Notes under the pieces: generated by a model
Seen by the model: only the letters and a program-made list of their open reading frames with translations
What the model was told of the DNA's origin: nothing
Databases searched by the model: none
Position numbers and translations under genes: made by a program
Source: Archilochus colubris
Lineage: Eukaryota > Chordata > Aves > Apodiformes > Trochilidae
DNA: 64,000 nt
Direction of reading: 5' to 3'
Assembly: GCA_023079485.1 (NCBI GenBank)
Contig: CM041086.1
Span: 17,802,401-17,866,400 of the forward strand
Part shown: positions 38,094 through 51,357 of the stretch, piece by piece
Layout of the letters: every line of letters starts with the position of its first letter
Position numbering within the stretch: position 1 is the first letter of the stretch

Positions 38094-41000
38094 GTTCATA
38101 CCAGCACAACAGCTCTTTTGAAGAAGGTTTGTATGTTTGATGCCTGACATACAGCTCTTCTGGCTCTCAATCTTGTGGGGTTTTTTCTCCCAAAGCTGCT
38201 TACATCCTGTGACCTTCCACTAAAGCCCAAATGAAATGCCTCACAATTTTCTTAAATACTGTCTTTATTCTTAGGGCTCCTGTATGAACCACTGCTATGC
38301 AGTTAATGCTGTGCAGTTGCTTCTACCCTAAGACCTTTTAGCCAAGGGTTTACAATTTGGCATCTGAGGTCTCAGCCTGAAAATTCATCTTTGTTTTTGT
38401 ACTCTCACTAAGAGTCTGTTTTAAATTGATACAAACATTTCAATGTTTGTAGCTTAAGAGTGCAACAAAATGGTCAGTCTCCCTTTCCAGCTGGAAAGCA
38501 AGCCTGTTTCTTTGAGTCAAAGTATTTCACGTTGTTGGCTAGACTAGTGGCTGCTCTCATCTTGGCTTGGTCACATGTAACCTTACAGCACATCCAGGAA
38601 AAAAAAAACAACCCACCTTTACTGGACTGTGCAAGCCTGTCTTTTTCAACTCATCTGTCTCCCTGCAGTGGGTGTTGCTTACCCCTCTTTGATATTATCA
38701 TGCACAAATCCCACCACATTCAGCAAGAGATGCCAGGAACCTGCTGATTTTCCTCAGCATGTCCCTCAGTAACATAGCTCATATTTGCCCGACCAAAATT
38801 CCCAGGTTGTACTAAAAACTTTTCTGAATAATTGAGACAAGACGTAACAAACCTCTGAAAGCAGCAAGGATGGACCCCAGGAAATGCTCCTCTACCTTGA
38901 TAAGCTGCTTGCTTCTTCTGCAGTGTCTTAGATTTGGATTTCATTATTTGGAGTAGTTCTCTGAAATGTTAGTGCTGCAAATCAAGGCTGTATGCATGGG
39001 TTCAGCATAGGAAGGAACCTTATTAACTGCTTGCATGCATTTGCATTACTCTTTTGTCTTCCACCTTGGTGCTTTTCTCCTCCTGAATCCTACTGGAAAC
39101 ATTTTAATTTCTTTGTGAAACAGTTTTCACTTTGCTTTCATTCCGTGCTCTCTTAAACTTGAAAGATTCCCTTACTGGTACTCATTTTCATATAGCTCTG
39201 TATTTCTTACCAGGCTGCCTCAAGAGGTAGCCAGAAGAGAGCTCCAAAACCAGGAGCTGCTTTCGTCATTTAATTACTTTTAGAGTCACGTGTGTTGATT
39301 TTATTAACTATCCAGCACAAGAACTAATTCTGTTGTTCAAAGGGCAACTACAAATTTTGCTTGTCTATAGGAAGAGCAATAAAATCTTGGACTGAAGAGG
39401 TGAGATTTCAGGAAAAAACTGCAGTGTGCTTGTTTCTGCTCCACTTGAAATCAGCAGTAGAAATAGAGCCGGTCATGGGTTTTATAACAAAACAGCTTTT
39501 CATTAGAAAATTACACTGTGGCAAAATTCTGTCTAGCAAGTGGCTGGGTTAGATGCAGTTTTCCAGGAAAGGTTCTCCAGCCAGGATGGTGTTTCTGGTC
39601 ACAAACCAGCAATGCCATGACCTTGTCATTGAAATGCATGCGTAGGATGCTGGAGACACCACGTTCCTTGGTGGAATCAAGCCTCTGAATCTGTGTCTCC
39701 CACTACCGGGGGTTGCCTTAAATATCTGGCTATTTTTAGACAAGTCTTTTTCTGTTGCTGCTTTTCATAGTAAGAAAAAATCTTTGAATGCTTTGTGTTT
39801 TATGCCTATGCACAACAGGAATTAAAATAAATAAACAGATCTTAAATATTTAGACATGAAGAGAGAAGAATTTCCTGCCCAGGTTTTGCTACATAGCGTA
39901 GGTGGTTTTAATGCAACCCTGGTCTGCTCCTGGTTATCTGGCAATGTTTTCTTTCCTTGGAAGTGGCTGTGCTAAAGCATCTTTATAAGCAGGTTCCCAC
40001 AATGCAAACCTGATGCTTCCAAGGTCACTGTGCAACCATCTCCTCCATGCCATAGTTCTTCCAGATGATGGACTGATCTGCTGCAGCCTAGCCAACCTGC
40101 TATAGGAGGAATTGCTAACGCTAAGCACCTGCAGCAGCACAGGGCAGCAAGGTGAAGGAGTCCTTTAAGTGTCTGACCCCCTGCAAAGCCCCACAAAGTA
40201 ACCCCAAAAGTCAGGATCTGGCACTGAAGCAGCAAGTTCAGCGCTGGGCATTACACCTGGCGGATCAGCCTCTCATCTGGGCTTGCAGGAGGCTGTGCCC
40301 AGGCACCAACTTTTCCTCTGAACCTTCACGGGTCAAGCGAGCTGATCCAGAGACCTGTGGGGGTTGGAGGGGACTTTTGTCAACAGGCAGCCATGCTATG
40401 GAGACTTGATAAATATGTGCAGTGCTAATTCAAAGCAGATTGCTGCTTTGCCACAAGCAGAATTCCTCCAAACCCTGCCATCAAAAACATTATGTCACAG
40501 CTGTGGAGAAGCCTAACAAACAGGGGAGAAGCCGGGGTCATGTCAGGGGAACAGTGCGGTGGAGGCTGCAAGAAGTGATTGAAGCCCTGTGCCACAGCCC
40601 CATGGAGTTTGTCATTAAAAAGGATTTCACAAAAGATTTGCAGCCAATTCCCTGGGTCCGATTGGTACTTTCCAGCTTAATGAAAACCAGTGAGGAAACC
40701 AGCTTCAAGACCTAGCTAGGCCAAAGTACCCAGGGAGGTTGCAGGCAAGAGATAACATAACATCTCTTGTTGGTTTTTAAGGAGATCGTTAGGTTCTCTC
40801 TTCCCATCTTGAGCAAACAGCTTTTATCTCATCTCCCAAAATAGCAACCTCCCACCCTTCAAAACAAACAAAAAATAAAAAAAGGAAACCCTCTTGAGAC
40901 AGGCACACAAGCAAAGCTGACAGAAGTGGAACACAGAGCTGATGGAAAACAGATTCCAGCATCATGTCCAAATTCAGTTTCAGACCATTTCTTCTTAATG

Positions 41001-41371
41001 GATAAGCTTAAACTGAGAAAACAAAGTGATCACCTCCCAGCAGATTTTACTGACACCAAGCATTTACACATTTCTGACACATATGATGCCTATAGTTCAA
41101 TATGGCACATCAATTGATTTGATCTCAGAAGGCTCTGGCTCATTGACTTCTGGATTTATAGATCAAGGAAAAATTATAAAAATTTGCTAACTGAGGTGGG
41201 CTTTTGTTCTGCTTTGCTCTGACCATCCACCTTCCCTGTTCTGATTTCAACTCCATCCCTCTTGTGGCTTTCCCTTGGCCTGCTCCTTTCACAGGTCAGT
41301 GATTCATCACACAGGAGGACACAGATGTTCTTTACAAAGACACGTTTCTATGCAAGCTGATATTTGTTCCT

Positions 41372-41392
41372 AAAAAAAAAAAAAAAAAAAAA
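41372..41392. repeat. 21-base poly(A) run
   Basis: Twenty-one consecutive A are followed by GAGGGCTG. A retroposed tail is possible, but the preceding sequence has no AATAAA signal close by and no coding similarity that I recognise, so it is recorded as a homopolymer only. Confidence 0.85.
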
Positions 41393-44300
41393 GAGGGCTG
41401 TGTGATGAGGAGGAGGAATTCACATCTATGCAAAAGGCCTGAGCATACTTATTGCCCAGTCTCCATGGGAGCTCATGTGATGCTGCCTACACAACCCACT
41501 GGCACTGCCAAGGACCAGGGCTGACTGCTGGATTCACAGTGGCAAGACTTTAGGTAGGAAACTTTGGGGCATGTGGCTGAGGAAAGAAATGGTCTAAGCA
41601 GCTAATCCATAAGCATCTGGTGGTCAGTGAGCAATCAAGTTTGTTGATGGCAATACAAGGACTTAGCTACGGAGCATGGTCAGAGGTTGTTCTGCAAGCC
41701 ACCCTCTTATTCAGTAGAACCTCATCCAAATTCCCGGGTCAGATCTTGCATTTCTCAGAAAACAGCCACAGTCCTTCTGTCTTTGAAAATCAGCAGTGCT
41801 AAGCTAGCACCAAAGATGTTTGGAAAGGGAAGAGACTGATACCCCAGAGCAGGCCCTGGTAGCCCATCTCAGCAGAACATCATGGCCCTAATACTGCCTA
41901 AATATGGCAGCTGAAGCTCTTAGAGATTACTTCATGTAGGTCACCAGCAAATGTTTTCTGAAAGACATCCCCTAGCACTTTTATCTCATCTAATTTTATA
42001 CATTCCTAAAGATAAGGCTGGCATTACTGCATCCTTTGGGAGATGAATTACACAGACTGATGTAACACAACCTTGGGAAGATTTTCTTTTCTCTCCCTAG
42101 ACTCTTACCAGTTAAAACAGCAAAAGCAGATAAATAGCTGCCCATGGTATTAGATCTCCCACAATTCCAACCTCTCTGGTTGGCAAAAAATTTTATTATT
42201 GTAGCATCAGACCCTGTTATAGTGCACTGTGCGAGAAAGCAGTAGTGAATCTATCAAATGGGCTCTTGGTCTTCTTGTTAATCAATGTAGCAAATACCCA
42301 GATTAGCAGTAGAAGGGATTTGTGTTTAAACCAGACTGGCATTTTGCTTGCAGAGACCAAATGGTTATTTTCAAAGAAACATTCTTTTTGCTAAATCAGA
42401 GTGGCAGGAATTTCCTAACTTCTTTCTTCTTCTCTGGTCATTTAATGCTTCTCAAGGGTATCCACCTTATACTCTTCCAAAGTCTTCTACTCAGGATGAA
42501 TTATTTTGTTGTCAAAGGAGTAAGATGACGTATGGTAATCTGTACTAATGGGTTGCTTGTTAATGTTAACTTATTTCTCCCTAAATGCATGTTCTGGCTA
42601 AGAAAGCCTGGCTATTTAAGTCTTCTATTTAAGTTACTAACACTCAACAGTTATATATTTATATAAGACAAGTGGGATTGTATTTTGGGTTAATACTGGC
42701 CAGTCCTTTAAGTCGTGTGGTACATCCAAGTGAAATTTAATTTACCAACCCCTTTAAATTGAGGAATTTCCATTAATTTATATAAGTGTTATTTTCCAAG
42801 CCTTCATAGTACCAAAGGTCTCCTTCAGAAACAAGTCCAATGGCTCTAACTTATTACTGAAAGTTGTTTCCTGACTTCATTTCACACATGATACAGACTA
42901 GATTAGATCTCTAGCTCTAGCAATATGCTCTGGGTGCCTGTACAACCAGATACCAGAAACGATTTTCAACACGTGTGAAACCAGCATTATTTTACTGAAT
43001 TCTGGCAAAACTTTCATTTCACCACTGATGGTTGCTCCTGATAGCAACTTTTAAGAAATCAAAGGGAAATCCCTCAATTTTTATGTTGCCAGCTTAAAGT
43101 CTGACCTCTACTGGCGTCAGGATGAGTTATGTATGTATGCACATACCTGATGTATGCACAGGTTATTATTGCATTGCCTCTAAAACACTGAGAGAAAAGA
43201 AAATTTTTGCCTTCAGAAAAATCAACCTCACTGTCTCCTGCCTTCTGAGCAGACAGCTGCATGCAGCTTTAATACTGCCTTGGGGCCCCACGTTCCCTCT
43301 ACAGGAAGTGCCACCACAGAATAGGAACAAGTATCCCTATTTCCAGTCTGCCCAGACCTGTGCAATCATGTTGTCATTAACAAGGGTAGAACAAAAAGTC
43401 ACCATATCATATCCACACAGAAAAGAAAATGATTGAGTTTTGCTTTTTTTTTTCCACTCTGATGGCTATTGTCACTTTGAAACAAAGATGAGAAAGGTAT
43501 AAAACTGTGTAGAAGAGAAAACCTATTGAAAACTTTTCTACTACAGCTCTTACTTTAAAAAGTCCCTTCTCTTTCATGAAATATCCAGCCTGCAGAGCTT
43601 TATTCTCCTCCTGATGTAGGCAGCCCCTTTATTCGAGGTTAGAAGTCTAATACAAACATTAAAGCTGGGGAGGAACAGGAGAGAAATCCATGCTTGCATC
43701 AACAAGAGATTTACTGCTTGTTTTTTTCATGAGAGGTCCTGGCTCATATCAGGATAGATTTCAATAGCAACTGATTTCTGTGCACATGAGAAGGTTGGGG
43801 AATAGTTCTTGGAATAGAGTCAGGACAACAATTGCTTTCATTATTTGCAGCTGTACAAAGCAAATAAGTTTGAAAGAAATATAGAGAAGTGCCAAATCCA
43901 ATCCCATTGATGTGTGAGTGAACACAGTGTTTAGTGCTGCGCTGTGACACACATGAAGTCTGTGAATTACTGCTGTTGACTTTTCAGCCTTAAATGTCAC
44001 CTTTGATAAATGAACTAATCTGCTGATAGCTACTCAAAATAATAAAGTAATTGAGTTAAAAGAGCTTTAAAACATTCCTTCCTTAGCATCTAAAACTTTC
44101 TAAGTAACTATTCGCTACATACAAATTAGTCTGTACAGAGCAATCCTGATCAGATTAAAGGGAACTGAATGTAGGGTTTTGACAAGCTGGAATCAGAACT
44201 TGATCCACAGCCAGGAGGAACTGCTGGGCTGACATGTAATAAAAATACCCATCTATCTATCCATCAATACACAAATATGCTCCCAGGAGATCACCTGTGG

Positions 44301-47300
44301 TGACAATTCCGAGTTGATATGAGGACAGAGGGAAGCCTGGAAAGGACCCAGTGGAGACACATCTAGATGGTCTACTACTTGCCCATTTTCTTACTCAGTG
44401 CTCTGGGGAAAGGAGAGAAATCTTGGCTAGATTCACCTCCAGGTAAAGGCTTTATTCTAGCTATAGACTTAGTAAGTCTTCATTTTTTTGAGTCCTCCAG
44501 GAGGTGAAGGGCAGGCAGAACACGTGCTGTGGTAGACTGCAGTAAGAGTAGAGGGTGAACCTTGGGGCCAAAGCCACCAGCAGAGGTATGTCAGGCTCTG
44601 CCAGGGGCTGCTTCCCATGGTGGTCCATCCTAGAGACCATTGCATGCCCCTGCTCCTCCTGTCACTCACAGCCTTGTCTGAAGGATGCACCCTCTCCTCA
44701 GGATGGTCAATCCAAGGAGGAATGCAAGTTATGTCTGGAGTTTCTATGAAGTAATCCTGTCTGGGAATCATTGGAAACACTCACATCTGCAGCCCTGAAG
44801 CTTTTCTCAGGAGACCATGTTGGGGGAGAGGCAAAGACATTTCATGCCTCACATTTTTAGATTTTTTTCCTCCGAAGTCTTTAGGACATAGCATGGTCTC
44901 CTTTTTTCTCGTGTCTCTTTCCCACTGGGTCTGCATATTTGAAACTCATGGAGATGTGCCAGGTCTTCTCTTTCCCAGAGGAATTGCTGTAATTTGGATG
45001 AAGAACTGACAACATTCCCAGCCTTTTTTCCATCGACATGAGATTACTGCATTTCCTAAATTCTTTAAACTGTGCTTGAGTGCATGGAAGATGACTGCAG
45101 ATGTTGCCACCTCCCTCCCCAGATTTCATGTTTATTTTAGGGCTGTAGATCTAAGTTCTCAAGTTGTTACCCAGTTATAAAAGAAAGGACACATCCCCTA
45201 GCTACATAACTCAACATAAGTAAGGGTGGTGATATCTCTGTCACTAGGACTCCATGATGCTCTACAGTGTCAGAGGGAAAACAATGCCTCTGATTAATGA
45301 GCTGCAGCTACCAGTGACCAAACAATTCTGACCTAGTTGCTTTCTGTGACCGCTTTCCATAAATCTGCAACTGATACAGCCTGTATCAAGGGCAGCCAAG
45401 ACAGCACATGGCATTGTATAGTCAGGGAGTTGCCTCTGAGCAGGTGTAGTCAAACTCCCAACGTTATCTTTTGATTACAGAAAAACAGAGTAAGTTCCTA
45501 TTAATTGACATAGGAGAGGAGGGGGGTTTAAGTGTCAGCACACAAAACCATAAGGTGGCCCTGCTGAAGAGTTTCTGCCGAATACAGAAGGAAGCCAGAG
45601 TGACCCAGTGACACTTCATCAGGAAATGCTGATGCATCTATGGGTGAGGAAAAGCCTTGTAGAAACAAATCCCAAGAGCAGGGCCAATGTCTTATCTTAT
45701 CTCTAAACACTTGCCCTACTTAGCAGTTGTTTTTACTGTACTGTTGATGTCTCCTCTGCTTGAGACTAATGGTTTCGTTTTTTGTTGTCACAATGAACAT
45801 TTACACCCCAACTACTGTCTCTGGCTGAGCTACACAGAACTTGTATTTGCAGCAGGCAGAGAAAAAGAATGGGTGTGAAGCCTTCCTCATGAGTCAGCTA
45901 AACAAATACTAGCTTCTCTGGCTTGGAAAATCAACTAAAACATGAAGCCTGTTCCTTTGCCAGCAGAGAGTCTTGAGTTAACAACTAGCATTCAAATATC
46001 CTGAATGAATCTTAGCCTTCTCTTCTGATGAGTTCATGACTGCTCATTTAAACTTGGATTAACTTCTTCAGCTTCTGTCTATGCCTCTCTCCTTCCCCCT
46101 CCCTAAAATCAGTTCAAAATCTCTGCCTTCCAGTCCTTTCTAATGGGACCTGATGTGTCCTAGGGCCCAGATCTGTGCATAAGAGTGACTTTACACACAT
46201 GAATAGTCCCTGGAGTTCAGTCATGTGCAAGAAGCTATTTGTGTGCCCAAGTCCTTGTGGAATCAGGGCCTTAGTCTAACCTGCTTCACTTAGCTGTCAA
46301 CACAGTGGTCTCCAGTTTGCCTGGCAATTATTTCTTTGTCATCTGATGCTGAGGTTAGGTGCTCTTTGATGCTGTTCTTTCAGCATTCCTCTCCCCTGTG
46401 TGCTGCAGTGCCCAGAAGAGGTATGTGGAGCCCTCAATCAGATATCATATTGACATTAGCTGTCACTATGTACAACACCAAAATACATTCCATCTCACAA
46501 GCAATTGTGGGTGCTTTTTTTGGGATAACTACTGGGGAGTTACAGTGCCTAGAAGATGCTTGAAGGAAGCTGTTCCAATGAGAAACAGAGATGAAGAATA
46601 GTTTTCATCCATGCTTAGTGATGGTTAGCATGAACAATAAGGCTTAGTGTGGGAGGGATCTCCCTTAGCCAAGTGAGACTGAGTTAGAAATCATCTGACA
46701 GAGAGGTGAGGGAGGTCACACAGTACCCTCTGCCTGGGGATCTTCCCGTGTTTAATGTTGGCTATGCTGCCAAATTAGATTATCCCAGGAAAAAGTTTTC
46801 AATATACATTTCTTCCCTAGACAATGTATCAGTCAACCTTTTGCATTTCAGTCCCAAAGATTTGTGTGGTGGTTCTGTGTTTGGGGTTTTCACCATCAAC
46901 AATGGTAAAGTCTAAATTGAAGGTAAGAATAACTCTCAGAATTAGAAATGGTGAAAAGTCCAAACATGGAAGTGGAATAGAGCTCTTTCTTCTCATTCAA
47001 CATGCCCTGGAGCTGTCGCCTCAAAAAAATGAAGTCTAGCTCAAAAGTGAGAGGGGGAGATCAAACATTTTGTGAGGCATCATCCTGCCAGTTTTGGTAC
47101 TTGGGCACCCTGATGTAGCACAGCCTAACCTTTTCCCTCACCTATTCTCTCAGTTTTGCCCTCAAATACGTTTTTTTTTCCTAGTCTGTTCAGCTTTGGC
47201 TCTGGAGTGCCAGAAAGGGCACATGCTGTGTTTATATAAACCCTTTGTCGCCTGGCAGCAGCAATCCAATGTGTGGGGCAGAGGAATTTCTCCTCCTGTC

Positions 47301-48989
47301 CTCCACGGGGTAGAAATGCACTGAAATTACACTTTGGTTATTCTTTTCTTCAGCTCCTGAAGCCAAGATAAACTTTGGGACAGAAGTAGCTCAGATGTAT
47401 AAACAGAATAATCGAAAAATACTTTTCTTTCTTTTAGCAAAACCAGTCTCAAATATTATAAAGGCCCGAGGACTGCATTACTCTCAGGTCACACCAGCAG
47501 CTCAGGTCTAATGCCAGCTGGCTGGCACTGCAAGCCAGACCCCTAACGACAGTGTCAGCCTTGCTCGTGAAAGGTGAACTTCAGGCCTGTTCAAAAGGCC
47601 AGCTCGAAACACCAGCTAAGCCCCCTAAGCCTTAAGAACAACTGGAAGCACAAGAGGAAAGCAATAAAGGATTATTTAAAACCCCAGGATTTTCTAAGTT
47701 AAAGCAGCACCTGGCTGAAGCCACAGCACAAACAGCCCAGAGCAGATCATGGTAGGAACTGGGTCCTGGGAGAGCTACACAGGACTCAAACACCCTCAGC
47801 AAGCAAATTAAATGACACCTGAAAAACATATTCAAAGCTGTTGGCCATTTGTTGGATTGTTTTTGCAAAGCTCAGCACCTGGTCTTAAGCAAATGAAATA
47901 ACTCAGCACCATGCAATAACACAGGGCAAAGCTCAGCACATGCTCAGGGTGAACTGGGTGTTTCTGGAAACCAGAGGGGACTCACAGTGAAGCACATAAT
48001 TGTCTCCTGCAGAGTTTGGGGCTTTTTCTGTTGATTCTTTGCTATATGGGACTGCATCCTGTATGTGTCTTCTTGAATGTATTTAGGACTAACAGTACTT
48101 CTTAAAAGAACCAGGGGAACAGCAGGGCTGGAACCCCGTGGTCATTTTGCTTCCACAGCACTAGGTGTGACAGCAGTTCTTAGGCAGGGCCATGTTAAAT
48201 CATGTCACACACAGGCTCTGGAGGGAGTTTGTGCTGGCCAGGCTCCAACTTCTTATTCTGCAAAGGACAGTGGAGACAGAGCTACAGAGAGTCTGCAGAC
48301 AGGCAAAACTGGGGGTGAGGGCAGGGGATGGTATCACTGGTGCTGAGGCAATGGCCAGGACTAGTTCCCAGTCTCACATAGAGGTCTGTAGGAAGGGTCA
48401 GTGTGCTTCCAAAGGGAGTCCAGAAACAGGCTGGCTGTGCAGCATCCCCTCTGGAAGGGTTCTCTGGTGCTGTAAGATTAGCTGGCCTCTGCTGAGCTAC
48501 TGATGGGAACCTGAATGGCTCATGGAAGAAGTCAGGATTTCCAGAGGGGGAGTGATTCACTCTCCACACTGAGACAATATGCCAGGCTAAGAGCATTTTA
48601 CTCAAATCCAGCAAAAAAAGAGATGAGAGCCAGGAGGTGGGAGGCAAGAAAATCAGTTTCATCCAGTTGAAAAGTTAAACCCTAATGTTTCTCTTTTTGC
48701 TAGATATATGTAATCTTCACTATTCTGCAGAGAATAATGCCTCTGTTATAAGCCCAGCTAAAGATTTCTGGCTTATCAAGTTCAAGGCAAAAGAGAAGAT
48801 ATAAATTTGAAGAGCAGGAGGGGAAATAAAACATACAGCTTTAATGTCAGAGCTTTGGAAATTGAGATACTTATCTAAGACTGTTTTCTCCTTTCCCTGA
48901 TTATGTTACTTTGAATTTGGACAAGAAAACCTGCCTGGCCAACCTCATTTCTGTTCCTTCTCTGTTTCACTTTCTGCAAATTATATTGT

Positions 48990-49017
48990 CATACACATAC
49001 ACTTAGATGTGTGTATG
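48990..49017. repeat. Short inverted repeat
   Basis: CATACACA (48990-48997) and its exact complement TGTGTATG (49010-49017) flank a 12-base spacer. A separate perfect palindrome, ACACATATGTGT, lies at 49137-49148. Both are within 500 bases upstream of exon 2, in a CA/TG-rich stretch. They may simply reflect that composition. Confidence 0.6.
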
Positions 49018-49486
49018 AGGACAGTTTCACATTCAGAAGGCATCTGATGAGCCAGGAGATGATGAGAGACCTTTATTATAACTGTCATTAAAGATGACTG
49101 TCATCAGAGACCTGACAAACCTTCTCACACACTAGCACACATATGTGTGTAACATCCTTTTGAAATGAATCTGTTCTCCTATATCTGCAATAATTCAGAA
49201 ATAAAGACAGATCTGGATAAAAGGAGAGAAAGATTATTAGCAGAATTGCAGGTGCTCAATGTTAGCAAATAAAAAGATGAATTCAGGAAACTAAAAACAA
49301 TCTAAGGGGATCTCAGAACCATTTCCACGCTCAACTGAACTGCATCAGTGTAAATGCAAGCACTGTGTGGGCCCCCAAATTAGGAACTATTTACAAAACA
49401 AAAAGCTTGCCTGAAAACTGTATTGTGTCTGTTCCAACCATGCTGAATAGCCTGTCTAATGATGATTTCTTCTTTATTTGGGTCAG

Positions 49487-49583
49487 GTCTTGCTGAGGAA
49501 GAATTTTTTGAGAAACCAACACTAAGCACTGCAAAAGACCAGATTGTCATCTTACCAGGAGACACCCTGAAAATAAAATGCAG
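49487..49583 (+). CDS. VEGF receptor family, exon 2 (start of Ig domain 1)
   Basis: This 97-base exon completes Gly22, encodes residues 23-53, and gives two bases of codon 54. The mature N-terminus begins with an acidic stretch (Leu-Ala-Glu-Glu-Glu). It is followed by Pro-Thr-Leu-Ser and an Ig A/B-strand pattern, Leu-Pro-Gly-Asp-Thr-Leu-Lys-Ile-Lys-Cys, ending in the first Ig cysteine (C53). This matches the P-x-L-S-I ... T-L-x-I-x-C-R pattern opening domain 1 of KDR, FLT1 and FLT4. The acceptor is GGGTCAG after a pyrimidine tract and the donor is AG/GTAAGG. Breaking the Arg codon directly after the Ig cysteine (phase 2) is, from memory, where KDR and FLT1 also have an intron. Residues 23-40 show little identity to bird KDR, FLT1 or FLT4 as I remember them. 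Confidence 0.86.
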
Positions 49584-49975
49584 GTAAGGGTTGCTCCAGC
49601 AATGCTGGAGTTCCTTGGTTGTATCAATTACACTGCCACAGTGCAGCTTCCGGGTGGGGCAGAGCAAAGACAGCTGCACAGCCTGCTGGGAACTGGTGCT
49701 GTTTACCCTCACTTGTGTTTCTGTGCGGAGGAGAATCTGATGGGCTGTAATAAAGCAGTGAGGAAAGTCTCAGGTCAGCATTCAGCTTGGCCAGATTCTC
49801 TGTGTTGTAAAGAGGCACAAACAAAACCCTGAGTCAGCACACAGAAAAGCTTATGGGTGGGGGATGTACCATGCTTAAGGACACAGCTGGAAATCCACAG
49901 CCAAAACCAGGTTCAGATTCAGCTTCTTTGCAGCTAAAAATCACTCTTTCACTCCCTGTCCATAAGATTTGTATT

Positions 49976-49987
49976 TATATATATATA
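49976..49987. repeat. (TA)6 tract
   Basis: Twelve bases of alternating T and A within intron 2. It is a short simple repeat without further context. Confidence 0.85.
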
Positions 49988-51310
49988 GATGAGCTTAAAC
50001 TTTCTAACCTCAAATGCCATCTAGCCTATGACAGTTAAATAAACAGCAGTTACTATCTGTACATTGAAAGACCTTAAGTGTTTAAGCATTTAATATCCTT
50101 TAAATCAAAGATAACCAGGACTTGTAATAAACCAGACTGCTAGTATTGTCAATTATGGCAGCTCTTCAGTTCTTGGCACAGTGTGTAAAAACTAGCTATG
50201 CCAAAAAAGAAAAACAAAAACCCAAAACCAACAACAACAAAAATTAATAAAATTTTGCTAAGGACCTGTGTTTACAGGAAGATGATCCTCTGGCACTGAG
50301 GGATATCACACGTGTTCAGAGCTGACTGGCACATCACTGTATATGGTACAAAGAGCCAAAGCACGTCCTGTTGTTTCAAACACACGTAAGCTTGCTCCAT
50401 CACACAAAAGCCTCAGACTGAGCTGTATGGAGGTGTCACTTGTTCTGAGTGTGATTTACAAGTTAAACTACTGAGAGGCCATTTTTTAATTTCTTCTAAG
50501 AGAGAAGTGGAAGGCTTACATTAATACAAACTATCACGGTCTCTCTCACACTCTTATTTTTACACCTTCTTACTAAGTCCCCTTGATTGTAGCCACTACA
50601 TGGAAGGTTTCTTGGAACAAAAGTTACTAGAAAAAGTAAGAAGCAGCATTGGGAGAGTGAATACTCTGACACAAATGTTCCTTCTGACTCTTGTCCTAAC
50701 CTATTTAATTCATTGTTACAGTGAGAGGTAAACTGACTCATACTCTGTAAATCTGTGAAGTCTTCTGGAGTGTAAGGCAGTTTTTTCCCAATCCCTCCAG
50801 CTAGCCATGTGGCTTATGAGGTCAAAACAACCTTACAGTGGTATTTTTAGCTTGGCAAGCAGCAAGCAGGATGGCAATAAAGTATAAACACCCCTTTAAA
50901 AATCTAGCTGCAATGCTTCATAAAACAAGTTATGGACATGAATTCGATGGAGTGCTCCAGGCCAATGAAATCAACACTTTTCAGCAGCTCTCCAACCAGG
51001 GCTTTTTTAATCAGTAGGAACATTCTATTTTTTTATATCACCAGATGAATAAATAGATGAAGAAATTATTAGCACTTCAGTCCCAAATTGCTTTACGGAT
51101 GCAAGGAAATAAATCCAAACAACAGGTTCAAGGAACAGAAAAGTGCTGTCACAGGAAGAGAGGCCCCAAGCACTTCAAGCCTCTTGACTTGGATCATGCA
51201 AGAGCTGAGAATAGAAGTTAAAAGCATGATTTCTGCACATCCAGTGCAAGATTAACCAGGATGAGGTCCCTTGTGGATGAGTATCTGTCACCCTGCCTCC
51301 TCTGACACAC

Positions 51311-51357
51311 CACAGAGTAGCTCCAGTAGCATCTGCACACTCACAGAGTAGCTCCAG
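51311..51357. repeat. 16-bp direct repeat, 31-bp period
   Basis: CACAGAGTAGCTCCAG occurs at 51311-51326 and again at 51342-51357 with no mismatch. This is a small local duplication in intron 2. Confidence 0.9.

Larger units (their letters stand above)
19406..49486 (+). other. Intron 1 (about 30.1 kb), phase 1
   Basis: The intron runs from GTAAGA at 19406 to GGGTCAG at 49481-49486. The acceptor is preceded by a pyrimidine-rich tract (TTTCTTCTTTATTTG). The first 250 bases are very G-rich and continue the CpG island; after that the sequence is ordinary moderate-GC DNA. Contents seen are G-quadruplex motifs, a short telomere-like tract (32100-32119), small direct repeats (28018-28051 and 38038-38093), homopolymers and scattered chance ORFs. 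No nested gene was recognised on either strand. Long first introns of angiogenic receptor genes often carry enhancers, but nothing here can be named as one from sequence alone. Confidence 0.75.
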
